Source: Trichobilharzia regenti (taxonomy: Eukaryota > Platyhelminthes > Trematoda > Strigeidida > Schistosomatidae). From it: a stretch of DNA of 64,000 nucleotides. The translations under genes were made by a program, and so were the position numbers. The DNA lies in contig OX235266.1 in the NCBI GenBank assembly GCA_944472135.2, positions 13,247,925 to 13,311,924 of the forward strand, in the 5' to 3' direction. This document shows, piece after piece, positions 1 through 12,064 of the stretch. The stretch's first letter is position 1. Every line of letters begins with the position of its first letter. The notes below the pieces were generated by a model. The model had not been told where the DNA came from. It did not search any database and was given only the letters and a program-made list of their open reading frames with translations.

Positions 1-1312
1 TGCTAACCAGATACAGAATTCCGACCAGAACAAGCTGGATTTAGGAAAGGCAAATCGAGTTCTGACCAAATCGAAACTCTACGCATCGTCATCGAACAAA
101 GAATGGAATGGCAATCAAACCTCTATCTCAACTTTATAGACTTCGAGAAGGCCTGCCACCGACAGCTTTGACCGCGAAGTAATTTGGAAACTACTCAAGA
201 ACTACGGCCTACCCCAAATATTTATTAACCTTATTCAACAGCTGTACGACAACGGTACATGTCGAGTGATCCACAACGGAAAAATCAGCGAGGCGTTTAT
301 AGTAAACACAGGAGTCAGACAAAGGTGGTTATTATCACAAATGATATTCCTAATTGTGGTGGACTGACTGGATTATGTGTCAGAAAGTGGGAAACGAGAG
401 AAGACAGAGATATCTTGGACAGAAGTGAAGAACCTAGAAGACCTGAATTTCGCGCGTGAATGATTTATGCTTGATGTCACACAACATCGAAGACACAAGC
501 GAAAATCGATAAACTGGTCGAAGAAGTAGGTAGTGACGACAGGACTCCATGTGAACATAGACAAGACGGAGGTTATGAAAACAACCAAACAACCATAATA
601 GCAACAGCAGCAACATCCAGAGGCAATTACCATCAACGGGAGGGATTTGAGAGGAGTTACTTCATTCACTTATCTAGCATTGAGCATTGTCTCAACTACA
701 TGCAGTCGGAACGGACGAGGACGTCAAATCGAGCGAGAATCGGGAAGGCGAGAAACACATTTACTCGTCAACCTGAAACCAATCTGGAAATCTTCGTCAC
801 TCAACTCAGCATCAGCAACAAAATTCGGCCGGATTTTCAATACAAACGTCAAGTCAGTCAGTTCTTCCATACGGATCAGAAACTTGGTGGGCGGGTCGCA
901 AAGAATATTTCCAACAGCCTGGTGCAGACCTTTATTAACAAGTGTCTTCGTTCTATACTGAAGATCTATCAGATGGCCGGGCCGGAAAGAATCAACAACA
1001 AGCAGCTATGGGAGCAGGTAAAACAAGAACCATCATTCATCAAATATGCATAAGAAAGTGGAGATGGATTGGACACTCGCTGAGAAGGCCGCTGGGTGAC
1101 GTCGCGGGTCAAGCCCTCAAGTTGAACCCGAAAGGGAAGCGGCGAGTGGGACGTCAGTGCAAGGGTGACATGGATGAGATCGTGTGAAGAGGAGTTGAAA
1201 CAGAATGGAGTAATATGGATGTAGGTGAAAAGTACAGCAAAAGAGAGAAGCAAATGGAGACGTGCAGTTGTAGCCCTAGGTTCCACTACGAACCCAAGGG
1301 AATAATAATAAT
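1..1312 (+). mobile_element. RTE-clade non-LTR retrotransposon, 3' part (SR2/SR3-like), degenerate
   Basis: This copy is cut by the window edge and begins inside the reverse transcriptase at the LRPEQAG region. Fragments in shifting frames give the NFIDFEKA-like block, the IQQLYDN block and the C-terminal WRWIGHSLRRPLGD and GRQCKGDM motifs. Several frameshifts and the disrupted FADD box (near 446-464) make it non-functional. It ends with a 3' UTR remnant (ttccactacgaacccaaggg) and an AATAATAAT tail near 1300-1312, typical of RTE elements. It belongs to the same subfamily as the copies at 34165-37393 and 41795-43622. Confidence 0.93.
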
Positions 1313-1859
1313 ATATGCTAGCGTGCTAAATGTGATGTCAACTGTGAAAGGGAATAGTTTTACACATTTGGAACCGAATTCTCCAGCAGCATACACAGTT
1401 CGAGTCACTTGAGTGAGTCTATTCCCTCTGCATTCTGATGAACTACATGGGAGAACTCGTTCCCACTGGAAACCTACATTTATTTTCAACTCGAAAAAAA
1501 CAGTACCTTCAAATTGTCAAATTGTTATTAAAATTGTCGTAAAGCAAATAGAAACATCCATGAGCTACGCAAACCTTTTTTTTAAATGCGATATACATTG
1601 AAGCTTTTTATCAATACAGAATTTCATCAACATACTTGCAAAGAGAATGAGGTGAATATGCTTTCAAAATCACATGTCATTTTGATAAAAGTCATCATAA
1701 ATAATAAGGTATTCTCACTTTCCATTTATGCTTGCGTTAAACATAATCTGGATGTTCATATTGTACTAATATGCTTGCTATCGTAGCTTCAATTGAATCA
1801 GTTACAATTATAACGGGAGAACATAAGACAATTTGAGTCATATGAGAAAGAGATGACGT
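1313..1859. repeat. Segmental-duplication spacer (unit A, first part)
   Basis: This is non-coding AT-rich DNA. It aligns by eye with 23830-24206 and 25531-25650: shared runs include tttacacatttggaac/tttacacgtttggaac, atgcgatat, and tggattgtcacat/tggatgttcatat. It is interpreted as one copy of the spacer that recurs in the MEG array. I see no gene in it. Confidence 0.6.
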
Positions 1860-1861
1860 AC

Positions 1862-3105
1862 AACGAGGAGACTCTTTTCGGTGAATTCACTCACATAGCT
1901 GCACAATCGCATTTATATATAATTATTTTTCTGTGTGTCTACATAAGGGTTTGTCAAATTAAATAGTTGATCAGGTAATACAAGAATGATCTAATATAGA
2001 AACAAGGTTAATCAGACAGCAACTAAAGTAGTATTGAGTTAGTGTTAGTAAGTCAGATGACGTAACATAATTGATTAGAATATTTCAACTTAGGTCAGGC
2101 CGTACCCAGCGTTCGCTTTCTCAACCTATCACCGAACACTTACCAATATGGTTTTACAAAGGATAAAATCGATGCACCCCCAGCTCCATTTTAGAACATC
2201 TGATAGAATCCGGACACCAAGCTGTACCCCAAACAAACTTCAAAGTCGTCTAAAGAGTAAGAAGTAGTCTTCCTAAAGGTGTACGAATCAGACTTCTTCA
2301 AAATGCAGAAGCGATGGCGATTCACTCGCTAAGTCTTGAACTCTGCATACAGAAGAAGTTCGTTCAACCACTACAGTTGCAATGGGCCTAATCTATCTTA
2401 TTACCCGACAAGTAAATTCTACCTAATCTATTTTTTTCTGTCTCTTCATTAGTATTAGTTTGTCTTCTCAATTGTGATATTTTGCATTATCAAATTTCTT
2501 GTTCTCTACCCCCCACCCGAATTAATTTCTACACTCCGATACCACTGTTACTCACTTGAGTTCACCAACGCTCAATTTCTAGTCATTTATATTACGTTAT
2601 CCAACTTATTTGCTCAGTTTCACTTCTAATTTAAATGGCATTACTCTCTACCCCTCTTCTATTTAGTCTCTACCTGTAATTACCTCGGTTGCTACCCTGA
2701 GCTACGTTGAAATATTCTAGTCAATTATTTTATGTCATCTAATTTAATAACCCAATCTGTCTGTCTGTTTTTGACATAGAACTTTGCACAAATGTGCGGA
2801 AGTTCAAGTCGCCACATTCCGTGTAGCACGCGAAGCAAGAGAAGAAAGTACAAGAAAAGCATAATAGAAACAGTTTCATTGAAGATCATAAGTCACAGGG
2901 AGTGGATGCATCTGCGCCACTGAGAACGGTTTTGAGCCATGTCACCAATTGTTTCCCAATGGTATATTAATTGCTGTCTGACTAACCTTGTTTCTATATT
3001 AGATCATTTTTGTACTACCTGATCAATTATCTAAACTTGACAAACCTCATGTAAACAAACATACAAATAATTATATATAAATGCGATTTTATAGCTATGT
3101 GAATT
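1862..3105 (+). mobile_element. Penelope-like element, 5'-truncated, with inverted terminal repeat piece
   Basis: 1862-2095 is a reversed terminal repeat (it matches the reverse complement of 51690-51860). 2098-2395 encodes the C-terminal GIY-YIG region in forward sense (SGHQA/ NFKVV-like blocks, matching 51040-51300). 2396-2756 and 2976-3105 are the 3' UTR and terminal repeat. The reading frame has stops, so it is a dead copy. Another retroelement fragment (2757-2975) interrupts its 3' UTR. The inverted-repeat layout recurs in other PLE copies here. Confidence 0.82.
2757..2975 (-). mobile_element. 3' fragment of a third non-LTR retrotransposon family, nested in a PLE
   Basis: This segment matches 21715-21975, including the run aactttgcacaaatgtgcgg, but carries an internal deletion relative to that copy. 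Read on the minus strand the longer copy encodes a C-terminal tail with ENRSQW-like AQNRSQW, as in RTE proteins, followed by a 3' UTR ending in a CAGA repeat. It is flanked on both sides by PLE 3' UTR sequence that is continuous in the copy at 51650-51780, so it inserted into the PLE. Confidence 0.65.
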
Positions 3106-3326
3106 TGATATGCGCATATAGGGACATTGTACATACCTTATGCTATAATTTTCATTTGTACAGGTCTTCTGTGTTGTGCTATTTCTACCCTTCAGATTGT
3201 GTTTCTTCTTCTGCCATCCATGTCTCAAATATTTCAAGGAAATACTGACTTAACACCGCACTTTGACGTCATATCTATCTCTTTGATATCTGATACGATA
3301 ATGTATATGAACGTCGCATTTGTACA

Positions 3327-3327
<1 letters not shown>

Positions 3328-3357
<30 letters not shown>
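3328..3357. repeat. (ACT)10 microsatellite
   Basis: Ten perfect ACT trinucleotides in a row. It gives a polythreonine run in one frame, but no supporting gene structure is visible. Confidence 0.95.
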
Positions 3358-3361
3358 GTGA

Positions 3362-3716
3362 AACTTTGATTTCCATCATCGGATGACGATCTGCTCACCA
3401 GTTTGCTTAAGTTTTTGTGTATATGTATATATATAACTCATAAATATCCAAAATACAAGAATAACGGAAGTAAAATTTTCAGAGATAACTCTTTATGTAT
3501 TTTATATTCTGATTAATGCTTTTCACTTGGATATTGATTTTTGAACAAGGAATGGATTGCGTTGTATAAAATAGTGGGTTAGAAGCAGAATCCACATTTC
3601 AAATTCACAGCTTTACTTTAAAACGTCACTACATTTTGATGAATACTCTGTGTGATAAACAAAACAGATTATAAGAACTAAATTCAAAATCACATACGTT
3701 TAATTCAATAATAATG
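3362..3716. repeat. Segmental-duplication spacer (unit A, middle)
   Basis: This stretch matches 25930-26190 and 59440-59720 by eye. Shared runs include ggttagaa.cagaatccacatttcaaa and gaatactctgtgtgataa. No gene is seen. The three-way match shows that the spacer is part of a repeated unit at least three copies deep in this window. Confidence 0.65.
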
Positions 3717-4690
3717 TTAATGTGAACTGATTCTGAATCTGTTCCATTTTTTTCTTTCACTGGAAGTTTGAGAAAATTTATTTTCATTCGACAGTATATC
3801 GTTCATTTTCTCGATGTAGTCTTTTCGATTCAAAAGCACTACACCGGCACTGTTGTCGGAGCGAGTTATTAGCAGATTTATGTTTTCTCTCAACTGTTTT
3901 AATTCTTCTCGGTGCCCCTTTGTTAGATGGTTTCTAACTTTTGATTTTCTTTTCAAGTATTGGTGGCAGCAGTCCATGATTGTTGACTTGAATCTTTGTA
4001 ATTCGTCTTCAGAAGTTCGGATGAGATTGTTCGTCTGTCTGATTAGAATTTCAAATTGGACTTCAGTATGAAATTTGTGGGCGCTGAAATTGATATCGCA
4101 CAATTTTTGGCCCAGAGATAGGACTTCGAGTTGCACGTCCGTTAAAGGTACTGAGGAATAATTGAACACAAATTTTGTTGGTTCGTCATGAAATGTGAGT
4201 TGAGGTTTCATATGCTTAAGGCTGTTGATTAGCTGGATTACAGCAGACTGCGACTGTTTATTTCCAACTAAGTTGATATATTCAGTGAATCTCTGGCATT
4301 CGTCCGGAGTCAATTGGTATAGTTCAGAGGACCTCTGATTAATATTCCGCTGCGGCTCAGGTATACGTATGCACAAACGAACCATTTCATCCGAACTTCT
4401 GAAGACGAATTACAAAGACTCAAGTCAACAATCATGGACTGCTGCCGCCAATACTTGAAAAGAAAATCAAAAGTTAGAAACCATCTAACAAAGGGGCACC
4501 GAAAAGAATTAAAACAGTTGAGAGAAAACAAAATACTGCTAATAACTCGCTCCGACAACAGTGCCGGTGTAGTGCTTCTGAATCGAAAAGACTACATCGA
4601 GAAAATGAACGATATACTGTCGAATGAAGATAAATTTTCCCAACCTTCCAATGAAATAAATAAGGTCAATGCCAAGAAATTGAAAGTATA
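3717..4690 (-). mobile_element. PLE N-terminal region, inverted pair
   Basis: The minus-strand ORF 3717-4385 (222 aa) resembles the region upstream of the RT in PLE proteins: a long helical segment, then KSKVRNHLTKGHREELKQL, LLITRSDNSAGVVLLN and DYIEKMNDIL. The last part is repeated in forward sense at 4388-4690, giving inverted arms of roughly 260 bp (3765-4026 and 4388-4650) around a loop that belongs to the minus copy. Neither copy reaches an RT domain. The flanks on both sides are array spacer, so this is an insertion into it. Confidence 0.75.
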
Positions 4691-5440
4691 CTGATTTCCA
4701 CAATTTCAAAAACATTATAATACAACTTCATTAGTGTTTGAGCAAAAATAATATTATTTTTGAATTAATACAGCAGATTTATACTTAATGTGGATACTTT
4801 TGATGGTGTTACATTCAAGATACAAAAAGACAAAATTAGGAAATGTGCGAACACCATTGTTTTAAGTGAGTTCGAACCTGGACTCTGTCTGTAGAATGCA
4901 TTACAAGTGAATTTGTGACAATATAACAAGATATCACCCCAAAATTGAAGTGATTATTTGAGTTCAAAGATACATATAGATGACGAAATCGTCTGTCTTT
5001 GAAAAAACGTTTTGTATTCAAGAGTTGAAAAATGAACCAAAATACCGTTTTACACACATTCAGAAGGAATAAATCTCACTTATGTTGGTAAAAGTTAGGT
5101 AAGTTTAGGGTTTCAATGATGGAAAGACCAGGGTTACGATTAACGTCATTGGTCTTTGATTGGTATCAGTCAAATCCGTATAAACTCATTCCCGTAAAGA
5201 AGCTGCGTATTTATAGTAGGGTTTAAGTATTTGAAGGGATCCAAGTCAGTATAAAGAGGTCTTTTCATTATTTCTACTCCACAGAGATGCATCACTTGCT
5301 GCAAATACGTCCCCTGCTATAATAAGCTGCCATTCCAGCTGCTTTCATTTTGTGTACAGGGGAATACATATTCGCTATTACAATCATATTGGTAACAGTA
5401 AACAGCAATAACGAACAGTTAAAAAGTCACTCGCAAGGAC
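4691..5440. repeat. Segmental-duplication spacer (unit A, last part)
   Basis: This is non-coding and matches 26200-26960. Shared runs include the tatttttgaa.taata block, and ggtatttgaag.gatccaag.agtatagag...cattatttctac. The same spacer follows the PLE in unit A and runs uninterrupted in unit B, so the PLE pair at 3717-4690 is an insertion. No gene is recognised. Confidence 0.65.
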
Positions 5441-6440
5441 TGCCTGTAATAAAAGTGATTCCATCCGTATAAATGAAAGTGATTTCCCTAAAATTTCACA
5501 GGTCGATAGTGACTGGTTCTTGTTGTTATCGGTTAGTGAGTATATACATCACCTCTTCCTTTTATACGTTCGTTCGAAGTACTGTCCCCACTGTTATTTC
5601 TACCCGCTGGTCAGTGTTTGCCTGTAGATCTTCCGATTTCTGTGAGGTAAATCATCTGCGAAGGCCTAGTCTGGTAGTGTATTTTTTTCGGCTCACCGTA
5701 TCGTTATATTCTCACTCCCAACATCCTGCCGAATAATCCAAACAGCAACAATCAAGGATATAGTCAGTAATGTTGTTCAGTATTGTATTATTCTGGCCTT
5801 GATTTTCAGCTCAATTCTAGGCCAGTTGAGTGTAGCATTGCCGTAAAGCTGATAGATGGGTTTGGGAAATTTTTAAAGCAATCCATAGTGTTGTCAAGCT
5901 CAGGGCTATCAAGAGACAGAGACAGAGATGCTACCATCATTCTGTGCAATGTTCGAGGAAGATGCGCAAGTTGACCAATTGATCTGAGCATGACTTTCTT
6001 TTCATAGATCCGGCTTGTTCAGTCATAAGTTTTGCATCTAGTCTCTCCAGTGTAGTGCGACTGAAAACTTTGATGCGTGTAGACAAAAGCATGGTTCTGT
6101 CCCAGTTCTTATAAGGGACTTAGTAGTGCTTCATTTGTAGTTTGATAACATAACATTTATTCCAGACAGTAGGTACTTTTACCCTCTTCCAAGTAATTTG
6201 CAACAGTGATGTTACCAAAACCCTCTAATGTCTGTGGATCCAATGTCAATGCTTTGGAGGGAAACGGTCTACTCCTGCATTCTTACCCACGGTGTTTCAG
6301 TAGCATTAAAAACCGCTGCTTTTCTTTGAGGATTTGTATCCACTGATAGCACTGCATCCGTCCTCTATTCGAGAAGAGATCGACTCAGATGATCAAGACA
6401 ATAAAAGATGTTTAAGCGAACATGATTATCAAGAATAAGA
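5441..6440 (-). mobile_element. Degenerate RTE retrotransposon (older family)
   Basis: On the minus strand this matches the RT region of the copy at 29580-30320, with the same blocks around 5590-5720 and 5860-6120. It is the reverse transcriptase and upstream linker of an RTE element with many stops and frameshifts. No ORF over 90 codons survives. It is an old, inactive copy. Confidence 0.75.
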
Positions 6441-6665
6441 AACGAATCAAACAATCACTTGATCATATCAAAGGACTCTTGAGTAAACCATCACCTGCAA
6501 CTCACCCAGAAATACACCACCACCAACATTAAGCAGAGAACTACTTGCCAGTGGACACCAATCCTTTAAGGAAAGCAGACATGGTGAATGCTATCAAGCC
6601 AATGAAGTTGGGAAAGGCAGCAGTGTCACACGGAATTCTCTCTGAGGCACTGTCATTTCTCCATA
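6441..6665 (+). mobile_element. RTE endonuclease-RT linker fragment, opposite orientation
   Basis: Forward translation gives pieces like DHIKGLLSKPSPAT and NAIKPMKLGKAA, which correspond to DHFKGLLNRPSPAT and NAIKLLKAGKAA of the better RTE copy at 35641-36213. It abuts the minus-strand fragment at 5441-6440, giving a head-to-head pair, either by inversion on insertion or by later rearrangement. Confidence 0.75.
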
Positions 6666-7261
6666 TACAACATTAGATGAAATAAGAGAATCATTTCACC
6701 TAAATATATCACAAGAGTAAAATATTGTCCCATCATCCCTTCGGTATGTTTCAGTTAGCTCAACAGAAAGTATCTAAGGTCACTAGTTTGACCCTGAAAT
6801 GTATGTCCACAATTATGGTAGTTTCGCAACTAGAGAATTCAAAGAGCTGCTCCGTAAATGATATCATTTCTAGCAGTGGACTGAAAAGGCTCATACAGTA
6901 ACGACTAAATTTACTCCACTGCGATTTAAATGCAATGAAACAGTCTATACGTTCCACCATTTAGCTGAAAAAAACTTGGTAGAAACAACCACCATCACGA
7001 AGCGTCCAAAACTCAGGTAAAAGCCATGATTTTCCAAGATTTTGGCGGTTATATTAAGCAATAATAACATCGAAGCACAAATTTACCTCAACAGTGCTGC
7101 GAAGCAACTAGCTTTACGGAAAACGTAAGTTTCCAAATACGAAACGAGTACTGTAAGATTAAACTCGCCAACGAAAGTTCAGCTGTAAAATGTACTTTGG
7201 AATCATAGGGAAATATTCTCATCAAGGTGGGATAAAAAGCTATATCCACAAGAATCATACA
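6666..7261. other. Non-coding stretch, nothing recognised
   Basis: AT-rich sequence with no convincing ORF, RNA or repeat match elsewhere in the window. The short minus ORF at 6760-6960 has no recognisable motif. Confidence 0.5.
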
Positions 7262-8345
7262 CCAACACCTCTCACAGACCGTCCCATATCAGAATCACCT
7301 CACTCCTGGTTCAGCTGCGCACCTCCATTGACTTCGGTTTTCTGACAACTTTTTCACCCTGCTCCAGGTCTGTCCACATGCTTTCATCTCCTCCTCGCAT
7401 GACCTCCTCCAAGTCACCCTTGGACGACCAACTCGCCGCCTCCCTTTCGGGTTCCACTCGAGGGCTTGTCTAGTGATGTCACTTGATGGTTTCCTCAGCG
7501 TATGGCCAATCCATCTCCATTTCTTTCTGCCTATTTGTTTCACAATCGGTTCCTGATTGGTTCGCTCCCAGAGATCCCTGTTGCTGATCTTTTCTGGCCA
7601 TCTGATCTTGAGTATTGAGCGGAGACAGCTGTTAATGAAGGTTTGAAGTTTGTTTGAGATGCTCTTTATGACTCGCCAAGTCTCTGATCCGTATAATAGC
7701 ACTGACTTCACATTGGAGTTGAAAATCCGGATCTTATTTTTGATGCTGAGTGCTGTTGACCTCCACACAGATTTGAGAGTAATGAAAGCTTGTCTTGCTT
7801 TTCCGATTCTGGCTTTGATGTCCTCGTCAGTTCCGCCTGTAGTTGAGACGATGCTTCGCAGGTAGGTGAAGGAGGTTGTTTCTTTCAGGTTCTTCCCATT
7901 TATGCTTATTGTGGTCTGTTGGTGTTGTTGATGTTGGCTAGGAATCTTCATTATCTCTGTTTTATCTATGTTCACGTGAAGTCCTATCTTTGATGCTTCT
8001 TCTGCCAACTTGTTACTTTTCACTTGCATATCTTCCAGTTTATGGGAAATCAGGCATATATCATCGGCGAAATCCAGATCCTCCAAGTCTTTTGTGTCAG
8101 TCCATTTTATGCCTGTTCCCTCGTTGGTTGCCGTTGTCTGTCGCATTATCCAATCAATTGCAATCAGGAAGATCATTGGTGATAGTAGACAGCCTTGCCT
8201 CTCTCCCGTCCTCACTTCGAAGGCTTCCGTAAGTTTCCCGTTGTGGATTACTTGGCATGCAGCATTGTCGTATAACTGTTGGATGAGGTGTATAATTGTC
8301 GATGGGACCCCGTTAAACACATTATCGATGAACACACAATTGCAA
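7262..8345 (-). mobile_element. RTE retrotransposon, 3' half with long intact RT reading frame
   Basis: A minus-strand frame of about 350 codons runs from near 8318 to 7295. It covers RT blocks QLYDNAACQVIHNGK, RQGCLLSPMIF, the catalytic LDFADDICLISHKL, then INIDKTE-like and YLRSIVSTTGG. It continues through the C-terminal LKIRWPEKISN, WRWIGHTLRKPS, QALEWNPKGRRRVGRP and ENRSQWR. The element is 5'-truncated within the RT (upstream is AT-rich DNA unrelated to RTE). It is a different subfamily from 34165-37393 and, unlike that one, keeps the FADD box. Its sister copy is 27150-28245. Confidence 0.93.
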
Positions 8346-8806
8346 AGAAAAGTATTAAAATCAAGGATGAAACAAGGACAAAGGGAAATAATATAGGTGA
8401 AAACCACCATGATATATGCGAATATCCAATTAATGATACATATTTTTAGACGAAAAGTGCATGCTGATTACGAGGTTGGTTAAGAAGTCGAAATGAGTAT
8501 AAATATTATAAGTAGATCGTCAGGGGCTACTTATCAAAGAATCTGTCCAATGCTCCGGCCACCGAAATCCCTCCACATTTCTTAAGACACATTAAATACA
8601 TTCTGCCAAGTCTCCATCTCTTACATCTTGCGTCCAGGAATTACAAAAAGTACTTCTGCGCAACCCCATCACAGTCTACAGCTTTTCAGTTCCTTCAAGA
8701 AGGCAGAGTCTTCAGACTTCTCTATTTACAACGCTTTTTTTTACACGCACCATCGTGGTTCTCATTCGACCACATTTAACCTTGTCACAGCTTTCCAGTA
8801 CTCCCA
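8346..8806. other. Non-coding stretch, nothing recognised
   Basis: No supported gene. Forward ORFs of about 60 codons are short and lack motifs. The stretch separates an RTE and a BEL/Pao remnant and could include further decayed LTR-element sequence. Confidence 0.4.
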
Positions 8807-9196
8807 CTAGCCGCAGGCCTCGGGCTGCAACTTCGCTGGAAACAACCACAACGTCGACCCCCATGTAGTTCCTCTGTCTTGAAAACTATTTTTAGGCGAT
8901 GCGTTATAACGGAACCCATAAACAACAGAAGGCATTAACCAGGCAAGACATTGGTCTTCAACGCTCAGAATACCTGCTGGCAACTGTATCATCTGTAATA
9001 AACCATCACGATCTCTAAGCATCAAGAGGGTATCAGTCTTTAGAGTTAATTTACCTTCATTATACGACGTCGATGAGACAATCGGACATTTCTTCAGAAT
9101 CCTTTCAACTCCTATAAAATAAGTAACTAAGGCATCATTGTGCAAAGTCTGCTTCCTAGAAATCAATAACAGTATTCTGCCAACCGAGTGAAACAT
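8807..9196 (-). mobile_element. BEL/Pao-type LTR retrotransposon integrase fragment
   Basis: The 129-aa minus ORF has the pattern of the integrase C-terminal end of BEL/Pao polyproteins: VERILKKCPIVSS, then KLTLKTDTLLMLRDRDG, matching the family's ERILNxRPL...LTPxxLLLLR arrangement. This is followed by a QLPAGIL segment. No LTRs, RT or protease are adjacent, so it is an orphan scrap. Schistosomes carry BEL elements such as Sinbad; I cannot say whether it is that one. Confidence 0.6.
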
Positions 9197-9639
9197 ATTT
9201 TGTCATATCACACCCAAGTGGCTAGCAATGGAGGATTGAAATGTCATTGTACAACAACGGATACCATAAAATCATTTACTGTATGCTTATTCCACACGTC
9301 CATATTACTTCGCTATTATGACACTGCTCCAATAAAATTCTATGCGTTGTCACTCTAGATTTCTGCTGGTGTTCTATTTCTTCCAATAAAAGGCATCAAA
9401 GTTATTATGAGTGCGTCAGTATTCAACCTGAACGCCATCCCCAATTGTATAGCTTGTGTTGGATGGCATGTAAATATACAGATATATATCGTCTCTTCAC
9501 GCTTCCCGAGACGAACAAGTGACGGTCAAACATCGATTAATACAGAAGAAAACTACAACTACCCATTATTTACCTGATATTCTGTTAGAGGTACCATCAT
9601 TTGTCTACTTCAATTGGCATTCAGGCGTCTGCACGCTGT
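9197..9639. other. Non-coding stretch, nothing recognised
   Basis: AT-rich sequence with no ORF or repeat that I can identify. Confidence 0.4.
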
Positions 9640-10535
9640 ACATTTACCTCTACATTTACGGTACTGGCGTCTTTAACTATTCAATAAAGTCTATGGGAGG
9701 ACGGGGTTCACTGTCATTTCTGACATTTCTGACTGAGAGGGACTATATCGTGAGGTGGATGGTGGAGAGCGATAAGACAAAAACACGTGTAACCGACAAG
9801 AAAACTCTGGAAGATTTGAACTTTTTGCATGACATATGCTTAATGTCCCACAAACTTCAAGATCCATAGGTGCAAACTAACAGATTGGCAGAAGAAGTAG
9901 GACTTCAACTGAACATGGAGAAATTTGAAGGACGTTACTTCTCTCCTCAACCTAGGCAGCATCTTTTCAGCTACAGATGGCATGGACAAATATATCAAAG
10001 GCTGGGTCGGAAAATCTGAACAGAACTTTATCACTGTGAACGCATCGTGGAAATCTGTTTCCCTGAGCATGAATACCAAGTTTCAGGTTCTTGAGACAAA
10101 TATCAAGTCACTACTTCTAAAGGTGCCAGAGACTTCACGTGTTCCGAGCAGTACTTCTAGCAAACCTTAGGTATTCAGCAAAAGATGCTTTCGAGGGCTG
10201 GATATCGAAGACCAGACAGATGGTCAGGAAAACAGTGAACAATAAGAATTCCTGAAAAAGTGACACCCAAGAACCCACAGCCCAATAAACTCCCTTAAGA
10301 TAATGCAGATATGGAGTGGGCACATGTTCAGGAAACAGTTAAGCAACATTGAGTCCTTCGTGTGGCAGTGAAATTGAAAACAACGAGTTGGAAATGAGAC
10401 AGTCAAAAGGAGGAAATTCTGTGTGGAGAAGCTGAGATTTAACGTGGGATATTTAGAGAAAACAGAATAAAGTGAAGATGGGTTGAAGGACCCTGTGTCC
10501 CACTAGAAACCTAGTGCAATAATAATAATAACCCG
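9640..10535 (+). mobile_element. Degenerate RTE retrotransposon 3' half
   Basis: Broken forward frames preserve RT landmarks: GRGSLSFLTFL (from RQGCLLSPMIF), LEDLNFLHDICLMSHKLQD (decayed FADD box, now FLHD), then LGSIFSATDGMDKYIKG. The 3' UTR ends with cccactagaaacctagtgc and an AATAATAATAATAA tail at about 10520-10535, characteristic of RTE. The catalytic aspartates are lost and there are several stops. Confidence 0.85.
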
Positions 10536-11885
10536 TCACCTGACCCTTAAAATAAATTAGTTCATTCCTAATAACTGTTTGTTTACGTGATGCAGTTTGA
10601 GAAATTCAATCGCTGTTACAACATAAAAATATTGTAACTGCCATGTGTTTGGAACTGATCACTGATTTCTGTGAAATTAAGAAGCGATCCAAAGAGATGC
10701 CACATTTACCCCCATACGTTGTGATATAATTGAAATGAATGCATATTTAACATCGATTTGTGCCTTCATACTAATACCCCGAATTCATACTATTTCTCGA
10801 ATCCTTCTGTTCACAGAGAAATGGCTTATGGTCACAGTTATTATTCTATAATAGCAACAGAAGGTGACCTACCACTGATACGTTCGCTAACTAACTCCTA
10901 AGGTTTCCGCAAAACGGATCTCTTCAACATGATCTAGTTAATTTTCAAATGGTTGACGTTTGAACACCAATTATTTAAACAAACCATTCGTCGTTATTTT
11001 GGCTTATACTTGCCTCTCATAAAAACTCAGCTTTGTTTCAAACTGGTCTATGTAAGCATTTATTTCGTACTAAATGATGGTATTATGCTTCTTCACATTT
11101 CAACACATTACTACGCAAATATCAATCGATTCGACTTATTGTACTTGAATGCTTAAGTTCAACTCACAGAAAGTAACTTTGTCAATCTTTTTCACTATAT
11201 AAACTTGAATTCGTTAACATTCAAATGCCCTTTTTGACTGACTAATGTGGCTGTCAATCTTCGTTCAACGTAGCTTTAGTCTTGCCTTATGACAGTCTTT
11301 CTTCACAAACACAGAAACACGTACACACGTCTACACTACAACTTTATTTAGATACTTTGTAACGAAAATTAGTCTGAAAGAATATGAATAATTATTTTAC
11401 TATTAATAGCAGTATTTTACGCAGGATGTAATGTTCAAAATTTTCAGATTGTAATTGATTCTTACGGTTCACCAATCGTGTAGCACATAAAAAGTTAGAA
11501 TCACTGAGTCTCGGATTTTTCTTAAGTAGGTGGTGAAAAGTCATTTGAATCCATCTGTGTACGTTCTATCGTTCAATGTCATCTTATTGTGATGTTTTCA
11601 ATCGAGTTGACAAGGTACACGAAAATCTATAAAGTGAAATGTAGCTAAAAACTGCCAGACTTAAACTATAACAGTTTGACAGTATCCTAGAGGGATTAGA
11701 ACAAAACTAACTCGTGTAATTTGAAGCAGTGCATTCTGTTAAATTTTGGTTCTGAGCTCATAATATCAGTCGTTAAGTCTTTCACTACAAGATCCAGTAG
11801 TGTGCATTCATTTCTTGGGAAAAAGTCGTTAAGAGTAATGTTACGCTCACGAAACATAAACAATGAATACCGTTACTTGTCCTGA
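10536..11885. other. Non-coding stretch, nothing recognised
   Basis: About 1.3 kb of AT-rich DNA without a supported ORF. The longest forward frame (10953-11156) has no motif. No match to other parts of the window was noticed. Confidence 0.4.
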
Positions 11886-12060
11886 AGATAAAGTCCGCAT
11901 TGGATGATTTCATCAAGAGTCAACATCAGTTAGAGAATCATTGGAAAACCTGCAGTGGAATGCTGTACAGCTGTTTCGTCCTTGTTTGGGACTCTTCAGA
12001 AATACACAACTACCTGAATTCTAACTCTTGACATGCTGGTTAGAAGGAGATCTCGTAGAT
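11886..12060 (-). repeat. SINE B copy with hammerhead-like motif (B1)
   Basis: Reverse-strand member of a tRNA-derived repeat family seen also near 12065, 37840, 38220, 51997, 59860, 62780 and 63080. Its tail shares the run tcagttagagaatcattgga with other copies. It contains the best-preserved hammerhead core of family B (11960-12006). Confidence 0.75.
11960..12006 (-). ncRNA. Hammerhead ribozyme motif, SINE B type
   Basis: On the minus strand: core box CTGAAGA (11993-11999), stem II GTCC/GGAC around a CAAACAA loop, then GAAA (11974-11977). A self-complementary ACAGCTGT follows as a very short stem III, and the cleavage-site nucleotide is A (complement of 11966). Core nucleotides fit the hammerhead consensus CUGANGA...GAAA...UH. 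The outer stem I is mostly unpaired here (GTATTT against CAGCAT), so this copy is probably inactive. Confidence 0.6.
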
Positions 12061-12064
12061 ATGG

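Noticed and set aside
3127..3369. 80-codon forward ORF ending in a polythreonine run
   Set aside because: The end is the (ACT)n microsatellite, the start is spacer sequence, and the frame is not kept in the duplicated spacer.
9519..9869. 116-codon forward ORF as a host gene
   Set aside because: Its second half is the decayed RTE RT (LEDLNF.HDICLMSHKLQD); the first half is upstream noise.
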